Below are positions 26,548 to 34,747 of a stretch of DNA of 64,000 nucleotides, piece after piece. A program made the position numbers and the translations under genes. Numbering within the stretch: the stretch's first letter is position 1; every line of letters starts with the position of its first letter. The DNA is from Bacillota bacterium (GTDB lineage: Bacteria > Bacillota > Sulfobacillia > DUSP01 > JBFMCS01): contig JBFMCS010000041.1 in assembly GCA_040754315.1 (NCBI GenBank), positions 1-64,000 on the forward strand. Reading direction: 5' to 3'. The notes beneath the pieces were generated by a model, which worked only from the letters and a program-made list of their open reading frames with translations, searched no databases and had not been told where the DNA came from.

Positions 26548-27933
26548 TCATACCTCCACCAGATATCTCCGGAGAATCCTTAAGGCCCTGTCGCTATCCA
26601 CCTCGTCCAGCAATCCTACAGCCCACAACACGTATGAGCGGTCAACGAAGAGGCGTGGGGTCTTCGGGCGCAGGGCCAGGGGATCACTGTCATGGTAGAG
26701 GGCTTCTTCCAGTATGACCCTGGGCTCCTCCGAGTGGGCGAAGATGCCCCCCGTTCCAAGAACCTTGTTGACATGGGTCAGGTCCTTGCCCTTCTGCAGG
26801 TAGAACACCCCTGCGGGCGTGGATATTTCCTTGAGCCTTCCCACATGCCTGAACACCGCTTGTTTGACCGCAGCCTTGCCTAATCCAGTATCTACCGCCC
26901 GCTCTTCACCAGTTGTGGGGACAAAACCAACGTTATCGTGGAGCCTTCTGACCCAGGCCCCTATGTCGCACTTACCGCCCACCATCTCAGTGAGGGCCTT
27001 CGGACCAACCGTATGGAGCAAAGACTCCGCACTAACCCTGAGACCCAGATCTCCTTCAACGGTGCGCTTGGCGTAGGGTTCAGGCAAGCCCCGGAAGATG
27101 GCGCGCTCCCGGGAAGGGCGCCCGTCAGCTATGGAATGCACATCGGTCGTGGCACCTCCTACATCCACCACCATTACCTCTCCCGCCCCGGGTTCGTCGT
27201 AGGTACCGTCCGCCAGTCTTTTCGCGCCGTGTAGCACTGCTGCAGGGGTCGGCATGATGGTACCGTCAGCCCACATCTTGGCTTTGTCCAGGCCCTTCGC
27301 TTCGACAATCCGCTCCATGTAGAGCCGCCTGATTGCCTGCCGGGCTGGAATCGTGTCTATCTTGCCCAGGGCAGGCATGACATTGGAGGCAACCCTCACT
27401 TCCCTTCCCGAGCGCTTAAGCACGTCAGCCACCTGCTGGGCCACAACCTTGTTACCTGCCACCACCACCGGCGTCTTGGACTCACACTCTGATAGCGCCC
27501 TGGCGTTGTGGAGTATTACCTCTTCATCTCCTCCATCAGTGCCTCCAGCCAGCAGGATGAGATCGTGGGCACTCTCATCAATCTCCTTGGCTTCAGCAGA
27601 GGAGAGCTTGTAGGCAAACACCTTGCACACCCGTGCTCCAGCACCTAGCGCTGCCTGGCTGGCCGCCTCAGCCGTGAGTTCCCTCACAAGCCCCACTGCG
27701 ATAACCCGCAACCCCCCGGCGGCACTGGAACACGCCAGCCTAGTATCAAAGTCGCTTTCTCGCAGTCCCGTTTCCCGGGTCAGGCGCTCCATGGCGCGCC
27801 TGAGTCCCAGCATTATGTCTTCTTCCACCGTCGTGACGGACTTGCTTTGCCCCAGGACGATTTCGTCGTCAAGATCCACCGCTACCAATTTGGTATAAGT
27901 GCTGCCGAAATCGACGAGAAGGATCCTTGCCAT
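26548..27933 (-). CDS. GlmL/MutL-type ASKHA protein (B12 mutase-associated)
   Basis: 461 aa with an actin/Hsp70/sugar-kinase ATPase fold: N-terminal phosphate loop ILLVDFGSTYTKLVAVDL, LILLAGGTDGGDEEV, VVVAGNKVVAQQV, and the second phosphate loop MVVDVGGATTDVHSIADG. This is the MutL/GlmL family, encoded beside glutamate mutase and ornithine or lysine aminomutases, where it is thought to act as chaperone or reactivase. Its presence is the best argument that the neighbouring B12-binding protein is an adenosylcobalamin enzyme. A TATAAT with a 17-nt spacer upstream suggests an additional internal promoter. Confidence 0.88.
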   Translation of the reverse strand: MARILLVDFGSTYTKLVAVDLDDEIVLGQSKSVTTVEEDIMLGLRRAMERLTRETGLRESDFDTRLACSSAAGGLRVIAVGLVRELTAEAASQAALGAGARVCKVFAYKLSSAEAKEIDESAHDLILLAGGTDGGDEEVILHNARALSECESKTPVVVAGNKVVAQQVADVLKRSGREVRVASNVMPALGKIDTIPARQAIRRLYMERIVEAKGLDKAKMWADGTIMPTPAAVLHGAKRLADGTYDEPGAGEVMVVDVGGATTDVHSIADGRPSRERAIFRGLPEPYAKRTVEGDLGLRVSAESLLHTVGPKALTEMVGGKCDIGAWVRRLHDNVGFVPTTGEERAVDTGLGKAAVKQAVFRHVGRLKEISTPAGVFYLQKGKDLTHVNKVLGTGGIFAHSEEPRVILEEALYHDSDPLALRPKTPRLFVDRSYVLWAVGLLDEVDSDRALRILRRYLVEV

Positions 27934-28012
27934 GGACCTCCTCCTTCCTCAAACGGGCTTCCCTGGCTCCCAGGAGGGCCGAAAAGGCCTCCGACATGGG
28001 GAGGCCAAGAAG

Positions 28013-28041
28013 ATTATAACACAAGTTGCCAGGCAAAGCAA
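28013..28041 (-). promoter_or_regulatory. possible internal promoter before the MutL-like gene
   Basis: In the 166-nt gap between two genes of the cluster the minus strand has TTGCTT (28036-28041), 17 nt, then a perfect TATAAT (28013-28018). It would allow the MutL/opine/B12-binding genes to be expressed independently of the upstream regulator. Confidence 0.5.
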
Positions 28042-28099
28042 AAGAGCTTTGGGGGCTACTAGGGGCTCGCCAATGGGTAAAACGGGCACTCAACGGTTC

Positions 28100-29194
28100 T
28101 CAGGCACTCGCATGGCCTCTAATCATCTTGCGCCTTGCCGCTCTATCCCTTATTCTCCGGAGTTCCGTTTCGTCCAGGGCGCGGTCGAAGCTCCTCAACC
28201 CAGCCAGACGGAACCCGTGTTTCCTAGCGAGAGCACTAATCTCCTCAATCTGCCTTACCGTAAGGTCCTTCCCCAGGGTGAAGTTCTCGTGCCTTCCCTC
28301 CAGGGCAAGTAGCATGGTCTCGGCCATGCAGGCCATCGCATGCCCCGGGGGGAAACCGAAATTGAACCCGAAGTCCACTTGGCCTGGGACCTCCACAACG
28401 CCGCCCTCAATCACAAGGACATCGTCCCTGGCGGTTGCCACCCGTACGGACACATCCCGGGGCCTTGCCACGTCGCACACGACGGCCCCCGGTTTGAGAT
28501 GCTCCGGGTGGATGATGCTGTCGACGGCACTGGAGACAGCCAGGATTATGTCGGCCTTGGGCAATTCCCTGTTGATGTCCGTTGATAGACGGGGGGTCAG
28601 TCCGGTGCTGGATACTAGCTGGCGGGCCAGGTGATCCAGCCTGCCGAGGTCCTTGCCTATGAGGGTCATCTTGCGGGCCTGCCGGGCCAGTATGTGAGAG
28701 CAAGCCTTGCCAATTGAGCCGGTGGCTCCCACCACGGCAATCTCCGCATGATCCCAGTCAATCCCCATGAATTCCGCAGCCTTCCTGGCTCCCTCCAGGG
28801 CAGTGGCCACAGTATAGCTGTTGCCTGTTGTCACGGAAACCCCCAGGTTCTTGGATATCGTAACACCAGCGTCGCCTACCACGGAGGTGAAGGCCCCCAG
28901 GCCTAGCACGTCCACGCCCAGTCTTTCTCCCACTCGCGCCACATTGATGATCTTGTTAATCACCAGGTCCGCTGGAAGGCTCACCATCTGTCGGGAGGTG
29001 AGAGTCAGGCCCAGGAACCAGCCCTCCGTTTCGGCATGGGGTGAACGGATCCCGGTAATATGCGAGACCAGCAGTGGCTTCATCCTGAGGCCAACGGCCT
29101 CGATCACCCAGCCCGGGAGGTACCTGGCGACCGGATACTTCCTTACCATGTCTTTTGTGTTCAGGGGGTGGATTATGAAAGCGAACCTACCCAC
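28100..29194 (-). CDS. Rossmann-fold oxidoreductase resembling acyl-ACP reductase
   Basis: 364 aa. The layout follows the cyanobacterial long-chain acyl-ACP reductase (AAR)/glutamyl-tRNA-reductase-like family: an N-terminal segment with FAFIIHPLNTKD and GWFLGLTLTSRQM, then LGLGAFTSVVGDAG, TTGNSYTVATALEGARKA, the nucleotide-binding VVGATGSIGKACSHILAR, and late ADIILAVSSAVDSIIHPE and VIEGGVVEVPGQVDF segments. Members bind NADPH; the substrate here is unlikely to be a fatty acyl-ACP and is unknown. It is encoded 44 nt after the quinate-dehydrogenase-like gene in the same cluster. Confidence 0.7.
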   Translation of the reverse strand: MGRFAFIIHPLNTKDMVRKYPVARYLPGWVIEAVGLRMKPLLVSHITGIRSPHAETEGWFLGLTLTSRQMVSLPADLVINKIINVARVGERLGVDVLGLGAFTSVVGDAGVTISKNLGVSVTTGNSYTVATALEGARKAAEFMGIDWDHAEIAVVGATGSIGKACSHILARQARKMTLIGKDLGRLDHLARQLVSSTGLTPRLSTDINRELPKADIILAVSSAVDSIIHPEHLKPGAVVCDVARPRDVSVRVATARDDVLVIEGGVVEVPGQVDFGFNFGFPPGHAMACMAETMLLALEGRHENFTLGKDLTVRQIEEISALARKHGFRLAGLRSFDRALDETELRRIRDRAARRKMIRGHASA

Positions 29195-29238
29195 GGACTA
29201 CACCTCCGAACTTATCCCTTCCCACGGCCACCGGACTT

Positions 29239-30144
29239 TCAAAGGTGGACTACCCTGGGTTCGAAATTCAAGCGATCCAGCAAGGTATTGTAGTCTTCGA
29301 CCGTCATGTCTTCAGGTCCCTTTCCCGCAATCGATATCAGCAGTGCCTCCATGACGTTTGTCCCGAATGACCTGCCTTCCATTTCAGGGGTTGTTGTGAC
29401 AAGGATCTTGATGCCCGCGTCTCTTAGGAGCTCGAGGTCAGCAGGGGTAACAGTATTGGTTATCATGCTCTTGCCCGGGAGGTCATCTGGCATGTATCGC
29501 TTGATGAAGTGGAAGTCCCCACAGATTACCTCGGCTTCATGGAAGTAACGCACGTGCTTGGGGGAACGCTTCTCCTGCTTCTCCCCGGTGGGGTAAAGCC
29601 ACTCAAAGGGGAGTTTTACCACTACTGGGGCCAAGACACGGGCCACCCAGTACATCTGGCGCAGGGTGGTCATGGGAAGCGGCAGGTTGAGAACGTAAAT
29701 CAGGTCGGCGAACACCGTCCGGGCTCCCTCCTTAACCAAGGCCTCGGCCATACCTGAGCGGTCCACCGAGCTGGTAACGAGAACCCTTGTGCCCTTCAGG
29801 GGAAAGACGTTCCTGGCCACATGATGGATTACCCTGCGTTCCAGGGTGTTCTTGAGACCACTGCCATCCACAATCGGGGATTTTTTGGCCGCCCGTTTCA
29901 AGGGAAGGGCTCCCCTAATGGTGTAGACTCGATCTCCAGCCCTGATATAGAGGTCGATACCGCCCATGCCGAAGGCATCTACCTGGCCATCCAGTTCTTG
30001 TATTAGGCGCACTGCCTTCTTGACGTCCCCGTCTGTGCCGATCCTCTCGATCTGGAACCTCTCACCCAGGACGTCGACTTGCACCAGGTGGTCCCGCTTG
30101 GATGAACCTAGGCTTACGCTTACTATCCTCTTCAGGTGAACCAC
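29239..30144 (-). CDS. conserved protein of the quinate 5-dehydrogenase-like family
   Basis: 301 aa, no characterised function that I can confirm. It has RIVSVSLGSSKRDHLVQVDV at the N-terminus, VDAFGMGGIDLYIRAGDRVY, a TRVLVTSSVDRSGMAEALVK segment that may bind nucleotide, and KSMITNTVTPADLELLRDAG. Similar proteins in clostridia are, as I recall, labelled quinate 5-dehydrogenase without firm support. It follows the HTH regulator by 31 nt and precedes the AAR-like gene, so it probably belongs to the same pathway. Confidence 0.6.
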   Translation of the reverse strand: MVHLKRIVSVSLGSSKRDHLVQVDVLGERFQIERIGTDGDVKKAVRLIQELDGQVDAFGMGGIDLYIRAGDRVYTIRGALPLKRAAKKSPIVDGSGLKNTLERRVIHHVARNVFPLKGTRVLVTSSVDRSGMAEALVKEGARTVFADLIYVLNLPLPMTTLRQMYWVARVLAPVVVKLPFEWLYPTGEKQEKRSPKHVRYFHEAEVICGDFHFIKRYMPDDLPGKSMITNTVTPADLELLRDAGIKILVTTTPEMEGRSFGTNVMEALLISIAGKGPEDMTVEDYNTLLDRLNFEPRVVHL

Positions 30145-30175
30145 TCCTCGCCTTCTCGTTGAGACGATAGCATTC

Positions 30176-30703
30176 CTAGGCCTTGATCTCCCGGATAAGG
30201 TCCCTTAGGCGTTCCGGATCCACGTACACGTCCTCGGATAGAGGTGACTTGCCAATTTCCCATGGTATGACGTCCTTGTCAATGAGGGCTTGGATGAACC
30301 GCACTCTCTCGTCTGAGCCTATGACCACCGTCGTGTCATATGCCCTTACCTGCCCGATAAGCCTGACTATGTCGTTTACCAGCTGGGCGCCGCTCCTGTC
30401 CTGCACGTAGGCCCATCGCTCCCGGTTGTCCATCACCACGGAGAGTTCCACACCCTCCTTGGCCGCCACCGCCACTATCTCGTCCTTGTTGGCCACCGGC
30501 ATGGCTATCAGGGCCAGCGAACCTCCCCGCCTGACCTCCCCCATTGACTCAAGCCTGGAGATGAAACTGCGGTCCACACCCAGCCTGTCCGCCACCTCTT
30601 GCTGCGAGAAACCCTGACCTCTAAGGGCCAGTATTTCCTTGACACGGTCCCTGATCCGAGACGGGTCTATGAGCTTGTCCCCTATGCGAAAAAAGCGACC
30701 CAT
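30176..30703 (-). CDS. XRE-type HTH transcriptional regulator
   Basis: ~175 aa from the ATG at 30703 (GRFFRIGDKLIDPSRI...). Residues ~15-50 form a helix-turn-helix: GFSQQEVADRLGVDRSFISR. The rest is an unrecognised sensor-like domain containing VVMDNRERWAYVQDRSGAQL and VVIGSDERVRFIQALIDKD. It heads the putative B12-mutase operon and has a 20-bp palindrome over its own transcription start, so autoregulation and control of the cluster are likely. Confidence 0.82.
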   Translation of the reverse strand: MGRFFRIGDKLIDPSRIRDRVKEILALRGQGFSQQEVADRLGVDRSFISRLESMGEVRRGGSLALIAMPVANKDEIVAVAAKEGVELSVVMDNRERWAYVQDRSGAQLVNDIVRLIGQVRAYDTTVVIGSDERVRFIQALIDKDVIPWEIGKSPLSEDVYVDPERLRDLIREIKA

Positions 30704-30718
30704 TGCCCCAGTCCCCCG

Positions 30719-30738
30719 TGTGCTCAAAATTGTGCACA
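30719..30738. promoter_or_regulatory. near-perfect 20-bp palindrome, likely operator
   Basis: TGTGCTCAAAATTGTGCACA matches its reverse complement at 16 of 20 positions (TGTGCnCAA / TTGnGCACA). It starts ~7 nt downstream of the -10 box and covers the predicted start point of the HTH-regulator operon. This is an ideal repressor position. Confidence 0.7.
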
Positions 30739-30743
30739 GGATC

Positions 30744-30772
30744 ATTCTAGCACCTGACGCAGCTGATCGCAA
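30744..30772 (-). promoter_or_regulatory. promoter of the regulator/B12-mutase-like operon
   Basis: TTGCGA (30767-30772), 17-nt spacer, TAGAAT (30744-30749) on the minus strand. The leader before the regulator ATG is ~35 nt and contains the palindrome. Confidence 0.75.
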
Positions 30773-30776
30773 CACT

Positions 30777-31490
30777 CTAAGGTTCCTTGTCGAGGATTTG
30801 TGTCACGGTGACTGGATCCAGCCCGCGCTCTTTCATATCCGCTAGGATGCCCGGCAGTGCCAGCTTGGTGGGTTCGGTGGGGTGCATGAGTAAGAGGGAA
30901 CCACTTGAGGCCTTGGAAGCCCGCTTGCGCACTACAGAAGGTGGTGGCCTTCTCCAGTCCACCGTATCAACCGTCCACAGTATGGTCCTGTAGCCCAAGT
31001 CCTCGGTAGCCTGGAGGCTTTCCTCCGTGTACTCCCCGTAGGGCGGGGCGTAGATCCTGGCGGGCTCACAGGCAAGCACATCCCTGAGAAGAGCCTCATT
31101 GTCTATGATGAGCCTCTCAATGCCCTTGCGGTCCAGCTCGGCTGGGTGCGCGTGAGAGTACCCGTGGTTTCCCACTTCATGGCCGGCTTCGGCTATACGC
31201 CGCAGCAGGTCGGGATGCTTCTTGGCCCAGGTTCCTGTCACAAAGAAGGTGGCTCTGGCCCGCCCGTCCTCTAAGACCTGAAGGATGTCCGGGATGTACT
31301 CTTCACCCCAGTCCACATTGAACATGAGGGCAACCCTGGGCAGCGCTGGGTTACCCATTAGGACCGGCCCCGCACCCGAAGACGCGGGGACAGCCACAGG
31401 AGTGGATACGCCAAGGAAAAAAGCCATGAGGAAGACGCAGGCCAGCGCGGGCGTCGCCCTTACGGTAAACACCTTCCAAGTCACCTTCAC
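30777..31490 (-). CDS. polysaccharide deacetylase, exported
   Basis: 237 aa. An N-terminal hydrophobic segment (PALACVFLMAFFLGVSTPVA) acts as signal or anchor. The NodB domain follows with ALMFNVDWGEEY (catalytic Asp), ATFFVTGTW, the metal-binding GHEVGNHGYSHAH, APPYGEY and the C-terminal LLLMHPTEP histidine motif. The family removes N-acetyl groups from cell-wall or spore polysaccharides. The first motif reads NVDW where many members have F-D-D, which may affect metal binding. Regulation is not evident. Confidence 0.9.
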   Translation of the reverse strand: MKVTWKVFTVRATPALACVFLMAFFLGVSTPVAVPASSGAGPVLMGNPALPRVALMFNVDWGEEYIPDILQVLEDGRARATFFVTGTWAKKHPDLLRRIAEAGHEVGNHGYSHAHPAELDRKGIERLIIDNEALLRDVLACEPARIYAPPYGEYTEESLQATEDLGYRTILWTVDTVDWRRPPPSVVRKRASKASSGSLLLMHPTEPTKLALPGILADMKERGLDPVTVTQILDKEP

Positions 31491-31537
31491 CGGGTATTCA
31501 CCTCCCGGTAAAGGTTATGCCATCCATGGAAGTGCCA

Positions 31538-32506
31538 TTACTCCAGGGGGCTGGCGGGAAAACGTCTCAGCACTTCTGCCATTTTGTTGGGATAATGTCC
31601 TGTATCGTCATGAAGCATACCACGCTTGAGGCCCTGCAGCACCCTAAGGCCCCAGGACGTGGAGATATCCAGGGCATCCGAGATTTGTGACAGTGTCTTC
31701 TTCCTGGCTTCATCCAGGGAACGGAAGAAACCCTCACCCTCCTTCAGTCCCCGGATTACTTCCTTCTCCAAATAGAAGTGGGCGAGATTGGTCAGCGGGT
31801 TCCCGCAAGCGCCTGAAGAGGTCATCCCGAACACCTCCGGGTATCCCAAACGGAAACCCGCTTCCACTGATTGCTTTAGCTCGCCAGTCTCCGCTTGGAG
31901 GCACTCCACAATGGTCCTTGGGCTACACAACCCGTACTGGCTAAGGGAACGAATGATGGCGTGCTCGACGCTGTGGGCTTGCTCGGGCTCAATCAGGCCT
32001 CCCACGTTGCCCTGAAGGCCTAGACGCTCACCTGTCTCCAGGTTCGTGCCATAGATTGTGATCCGGATATCCTTGGAGTCCCGGGTCTCCGTCTGCCCCC
32101 CCAGTGCCTGCCAGCCCGCTCCCTCAATCACAGGGTAGCCACGCCCCCGGAGTTCCTTGAAATCAAGCGGTTTGATCCTCCCGCCAACGAGTCTCCCCTC
32201 GTAAACCGAGAGGATTGCTGCCCTAGCCCTTGACTTGCCCGTGACCTCGCAAAAGGTTACAGCCCTGGCAGTCCCACATACCGATACGGGCACCTCCTGT
32301 GACCACACCCGGACCACCTCCGCCACAACACCAATGGGGTAGAACCCCCCGCGGTCTGGGGAGTAGGGGCACAGGAACAGGGGATGCCCCTTGGGCAATC
32401 CCTGGAGTACCGCTGCCATCTCTGGGTCCAGGAAGGCCCCCTTCATGTTGCCCCCATCTGGCCTGGGGAATATTCCGTTGGTTACGGGGATCAAGATAAG
32501 GTCCAT
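31538..32506 (-). CDS. conserved protein with a Lon N-terminal-like domain
   Basis: 322 aa. Residues ~1-110 resemble the PUA-like substrate-binding domain of Lon (LILIPVTNGIFP, HPLFLCPYSPDRGGFYPIGVVAEVV, VSVCGTARAV). The C-terminal ~200 residues are unfamiliar, with SVEHAIIRSLSQYGLCSPRT, SSGACGNPLTNLAHFYLE and a helical tail. No protease active site is present. Start ATG follows GGAGGTAACCTA and overlaps the dusB stop, so the two are co-translated. Role unknown; possibly a stand-alone substrate-recognition or RNA-binding protein. Confidence 0.7.
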   Translation of the reverse strand: MDLILIPVTNGIFPRPDGGNMKGAFLDPEMAAVLQGLPKGHPLFLCPYSPDRGGFYPIGVVAEVVRVWSQEVPVSVCGTARAVTFCEVTGKSRARAAILSVYEGRLVGGRIKPLDFKELRGRGYPVIEGAGWQALGGQTETRDSKDIRITIYGTNLETGERLGLQGNVGGLIEPEQAHSVEHAIIRSLSQYGLCSPRTIVECLQAETGELKQSVEAGFRLGYPEVFGMTSSGACGNPLTNLAHFYLEKEVIRGLKEGEGFFRSLDEARKKTLSQISDALDISTSWGLRVLQGLKRGMLHDDTGHYPNKMAEVLRRFPASPLE

Positions 32507-33465
32507 TAGGTTACCTCCAGCCGTTCCAATAATATGCTCTTCATAGTCTCGATGTCAGGGGCCCAGTGGATCTCGGCCCTGGTCTTGGCAGCGCCTGGGA
32601 GCCCCCTGGTGTACCATGCGGCGTGCTTCCGCATCTCCAGAAGGGCAATGTGATCTCCCTTCAGGTGCCGAATCTCCTCCGCGTGTTCCAGTGCCATCCC
32701 GACTCTCTCCCTTGGGGATGGCCAGGTGATCTCCCGTCCATCCAGTGCCTCACAAACCTGCCGGAGGATCCAGGGATTGCCCAGCGCCGCCCTGCCCACC
32801 ATGACGCCGTCGCACCCTGTCGCCTCCACCATGGCGAGAGCATCCTGAGGGCTCCTAAGATCGCCGTTGCCGATAAGGGGGACGGAAATCCTCTCCCTGA
32901 CCCTTCGGATTACGCTCCAATCGGCCTTTCCCCCGTATAGCGCTTCCCTGGTCCTGGCATGAACTACTATGGCCGCCGCCCCGGCATCTGCAAGAAGAGC
33001 TGCCATTTCTGGGGCGTTGATGCTGGTCTCGTCCCAGCCTGACCGGATCTTCGCGGTTACCGGGACACTGACGGCCCCGGTTACAGCCGCCACGATTTCT
33101 TGGGCTAGGTCCAAGTGCTTCATCATGGCAGCCCCCTCCCCCTTCTTGACCACTTTGGGAACGGGGCAGCCCATATTGATGTCTACCACATCAGCTCCCA
33201 TCTCCACAACTACCCGGGCGGCGCTTGCCATGATCCCCGGGTTCGAGCCTATCAGCTGGGCAGCCTGTGGGGAGGCAATGGGCCCCACCAGTGCGTTCCT
33301 GACACTCCGGGCGTTTCCCTCCGTGAGCGCCCTCGCGTTGATCATCTCAGTGAATAGGAGCCCTTGAGTGAACCTCCGGCATATTCTCCTGTAGGCCAGG
33401 TCCGTGACACCAGCCATCGGGGCCAGTGCCACTGGCTCCGCAATGTAAAGATCGCCGATCCTCAC
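32506..33465 (-). CDS. dusB: tRNA-dihydrouridine synthase
   Basis: FMN enzyme reducing uridine to dihydrouridine in tRNA. The 319-aa protein has ALAPMAGVTDLAYRRICRRF, the catalytic-cysteine segment DINMGCPVPKVVKKGEGAAM, KIRSGWD, VHARTREALYGG, IGNGDLRSPQDA and MVGRAALGNPW. All of the expected DusB motifs are intact. It is divergent from the UPF0173 gene across a 100-bp gap. Confidence 0.95.
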   Translation of the reverse strand: MRIGDLYIAEPVALAPMAGVTDLAYRRICRRFTQGLLFTEMINARALTEGNARSVRNALVGPIASPQAAQLIGSNPGIMASAARVVVEMGADVVDINMGCPVPKVVKKGEGAAMMKHLDLAQEIVAAVTGAVSVPVTAKIRSGWDETSINAPEMAALLADAGAAAIVVHARTREALYGGKADWSVIRRVRERISVPLIGNGDLRSPQDALAMVEATGCDGVMVGRAALGNPWILRQVCEALDGREITWPSPRERVGMALEHAEEIRHLKGDHIALLEMRKHAAWYTRGLPGAAKTRAEIHWAPDIETMKSILLERLEVT

Positions 33466-33506
33466 CGCACCAACCTCCGCCGAGCACCCCGGAAGTGCCC
33501 AGTGAT

Positions 33507-33535
33507 TTGCCTATCCCCCCAATATTTGCTATCAT
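33507..33535 (+). promoter_or_regulatory. promoter of the UPF0173 gene
   Basis: TTGCCT (33507-33512), 17 nt, TATCAT (33530-33535), just upstream of an AGGGGGGA ribosome binding site. The same box pair recurs before coaX. Confidence 0.6.
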
Positions 33536-33565
33536 TTCCCCTAGAAGTAGATAGGGGGGATACCC

Positions 33566-34231
33566 GTGAACATCAGGTACCTCGGCCACGCCTGCTTCAC
33601 CTTGGAGGACCGGGGCAAGACACTCATCTTTGACCCTTACTTGGACGAGAACCCATCCTCGCCAGTGAAGTCGAGAGATGTGAAGGCCGATTATGTGCTG
33701 GTAAGCCACGCTCACTTCGATCACATGGGAGAAGCGGCCGCAATCGCCAAGGCCTCGGGCGGCTTGGCCATTACCACCGCGGAGGTTGCAGGTGAGCTCC
33801 AGAAACAGGGAGCCGACACCCACGCGCTTCACATCGGCGGCAAGCACGCTTTTGATTTCGGCTATGTCAGGGCTACCCCGGCCTTCCATGGATCAGGCGT
33901 TCCCGGCGGCCACGCGTGTGGATTCATCGTTAATTTCTATGGTAAACGTGTTTATTTCCCGGGTGATACGGGTCTGTTCGGAGACATGAGGCTCCTGGGA
34001 GAACTGGAACCCTTAGATATGGCGCTGCTCCCTATCGGTGACAACTTCACCATGGGCATCGACGATGCGGTGGTGGCTGTCAAGTTGCTTCGTCCTAAGG
34101 TCGCCATACCCATGCACTACAATACCTGGCCTCTAATAGAGGCCGATCCCAACCTGTTCAAAGACAAGGTAGAAGCCGAGACTGGGACGAAAGTGGTGAT
34201 ACTAAGACCCGGGGAGTCAATAAACCTCTAG
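33566..34231 (+). CDS. UPF0173 metal-dependent hydrolase
   Basis: 221 aa metallo-beta-lactamase fold protein beginning NIRYLGHACFTLEDRGKTLI and carrying the VLVSHAHFDHMGEAA zinc motif, VYFPGDTGLFGDM and IPMHYNTWPLI. It belongs to the UPF0173/YtkL group whose substrate is not settled. The start is GTG at 33566, seven bases after AGGGGGGA. Monocistronic, ending in a hairpin shared with the convergent gene. Confidence 0.92.
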   Translation: MNIRYLGHACFTLEDRGKTLIFDPYLDENPSSPVKSRDVKADYVLVSHAHFDHMGEAAAIAKASGGLAITTAEVAGELQKQGADTHALHIGGKHAFDFGYVRATPAFHGSGVPGGHACGFIVNFYGKRVYFPGDTGLFGDMRLLGELEPLDMALLPIGDNFTMGIDDAVVAVKLLRPKVAIPMHYNTWPLIEADPNLFKDKVEAETGTKVVILRPGESINL

Positions 34232-34244
34232 CAGTCCAGGCACG

Positions 34245-34284
34245 GTCCAGGGCACAACGATACCAAGACCGTTGCGCCCTGGAC
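34245..34284. terminator. bidirectional hairpin between convergent genes
   Basis: GTCCAGGGC (34245-34253) pairs with GCCCTGGAC (34276-34284), with a further AACG/CGTT pair inside. It sits between the ends of the UPF0173 gene (+) and the bifunctional-nuclease gene (-). T-tracts are short, so efficiency is uncertain. Confidence 0.6.
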
Positions 34285-34294
34285 TACTCTTCCC

Positions 34295-34714
34295 TCAATG
34301 TACTGTTGGGTCCTGGTTAGCCGCGAGACCCGCATCGTTCATAACCTGTTCCGATACGAATATCGGAGCATTGGCGCGAAGCGCAAGGGCAATGGCATCG
34401 CTCGGTCTTGAATCGATCTCCATGGTGTCCCCTTGAGACTTCAGGACGACCTGCCCAAAGAAGGTGCTGTCTTTCAGATCGTGGATTATTACCATGCACA
34501 CCTCGGCCTTCAATGTGTCCAACATGCTCTTTATGAGGTCATGGGTTAGAGGTCTGGCTGGCCTGATGCCTTCCATTTCCATAGCGATGGAAGTTGCCTC
34601 CAGCATTCCGATCCAGATGGGCAACACTCGTTTCCCGTCGATGTCCTTCAGGATAACGACTCCCTGCTCCCCTCCTACCTCCATGGCAACCCTGTCAACT
34701 CTCAGCTGAAGCAT
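34295..34714 (-). CDS. bifunctional nuclease (BFN/DUF151) family protein
   Basis: 139 aa, LQLRVDRVAMEVGGEQGVVI at the start, LPIWIGMLEATSIAMEMEGI, RPLTHDLIKSML and EIDSRPSDAIALALRANAPI; these are the conserved blocks of the DUF151 domain. Plant homologues have nuclease activity; bacterial roles are unclear. Small cytoplasmic protein, length typical. Alone in its transcription unit. Confidence 0.92.
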   Translation of the reverse strand: MLQLRVDRVAMEVGGEQGVVILKDIDGKRVLPIWIGMLEATSIAMEMEGIRPARPLTHDLIKSMLDTLKAEVCMVIIHDLKDSTFFGQVVLKSQGDTMEIDSRPSDAIALALRANAPIFVSEQVMNDAGLAANQDPTVH

Positions 34715-34747
34715 ACAATCACCCCCCGGGGGGATCCCACAATTGTA

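Noticed and set aside
33347-33889. 180-codon minus-strand open frame
   Set aside because: It covers the end of the intergenic region and lies opposite the UPF0173 hydrolase; no motif, no ribosome site.
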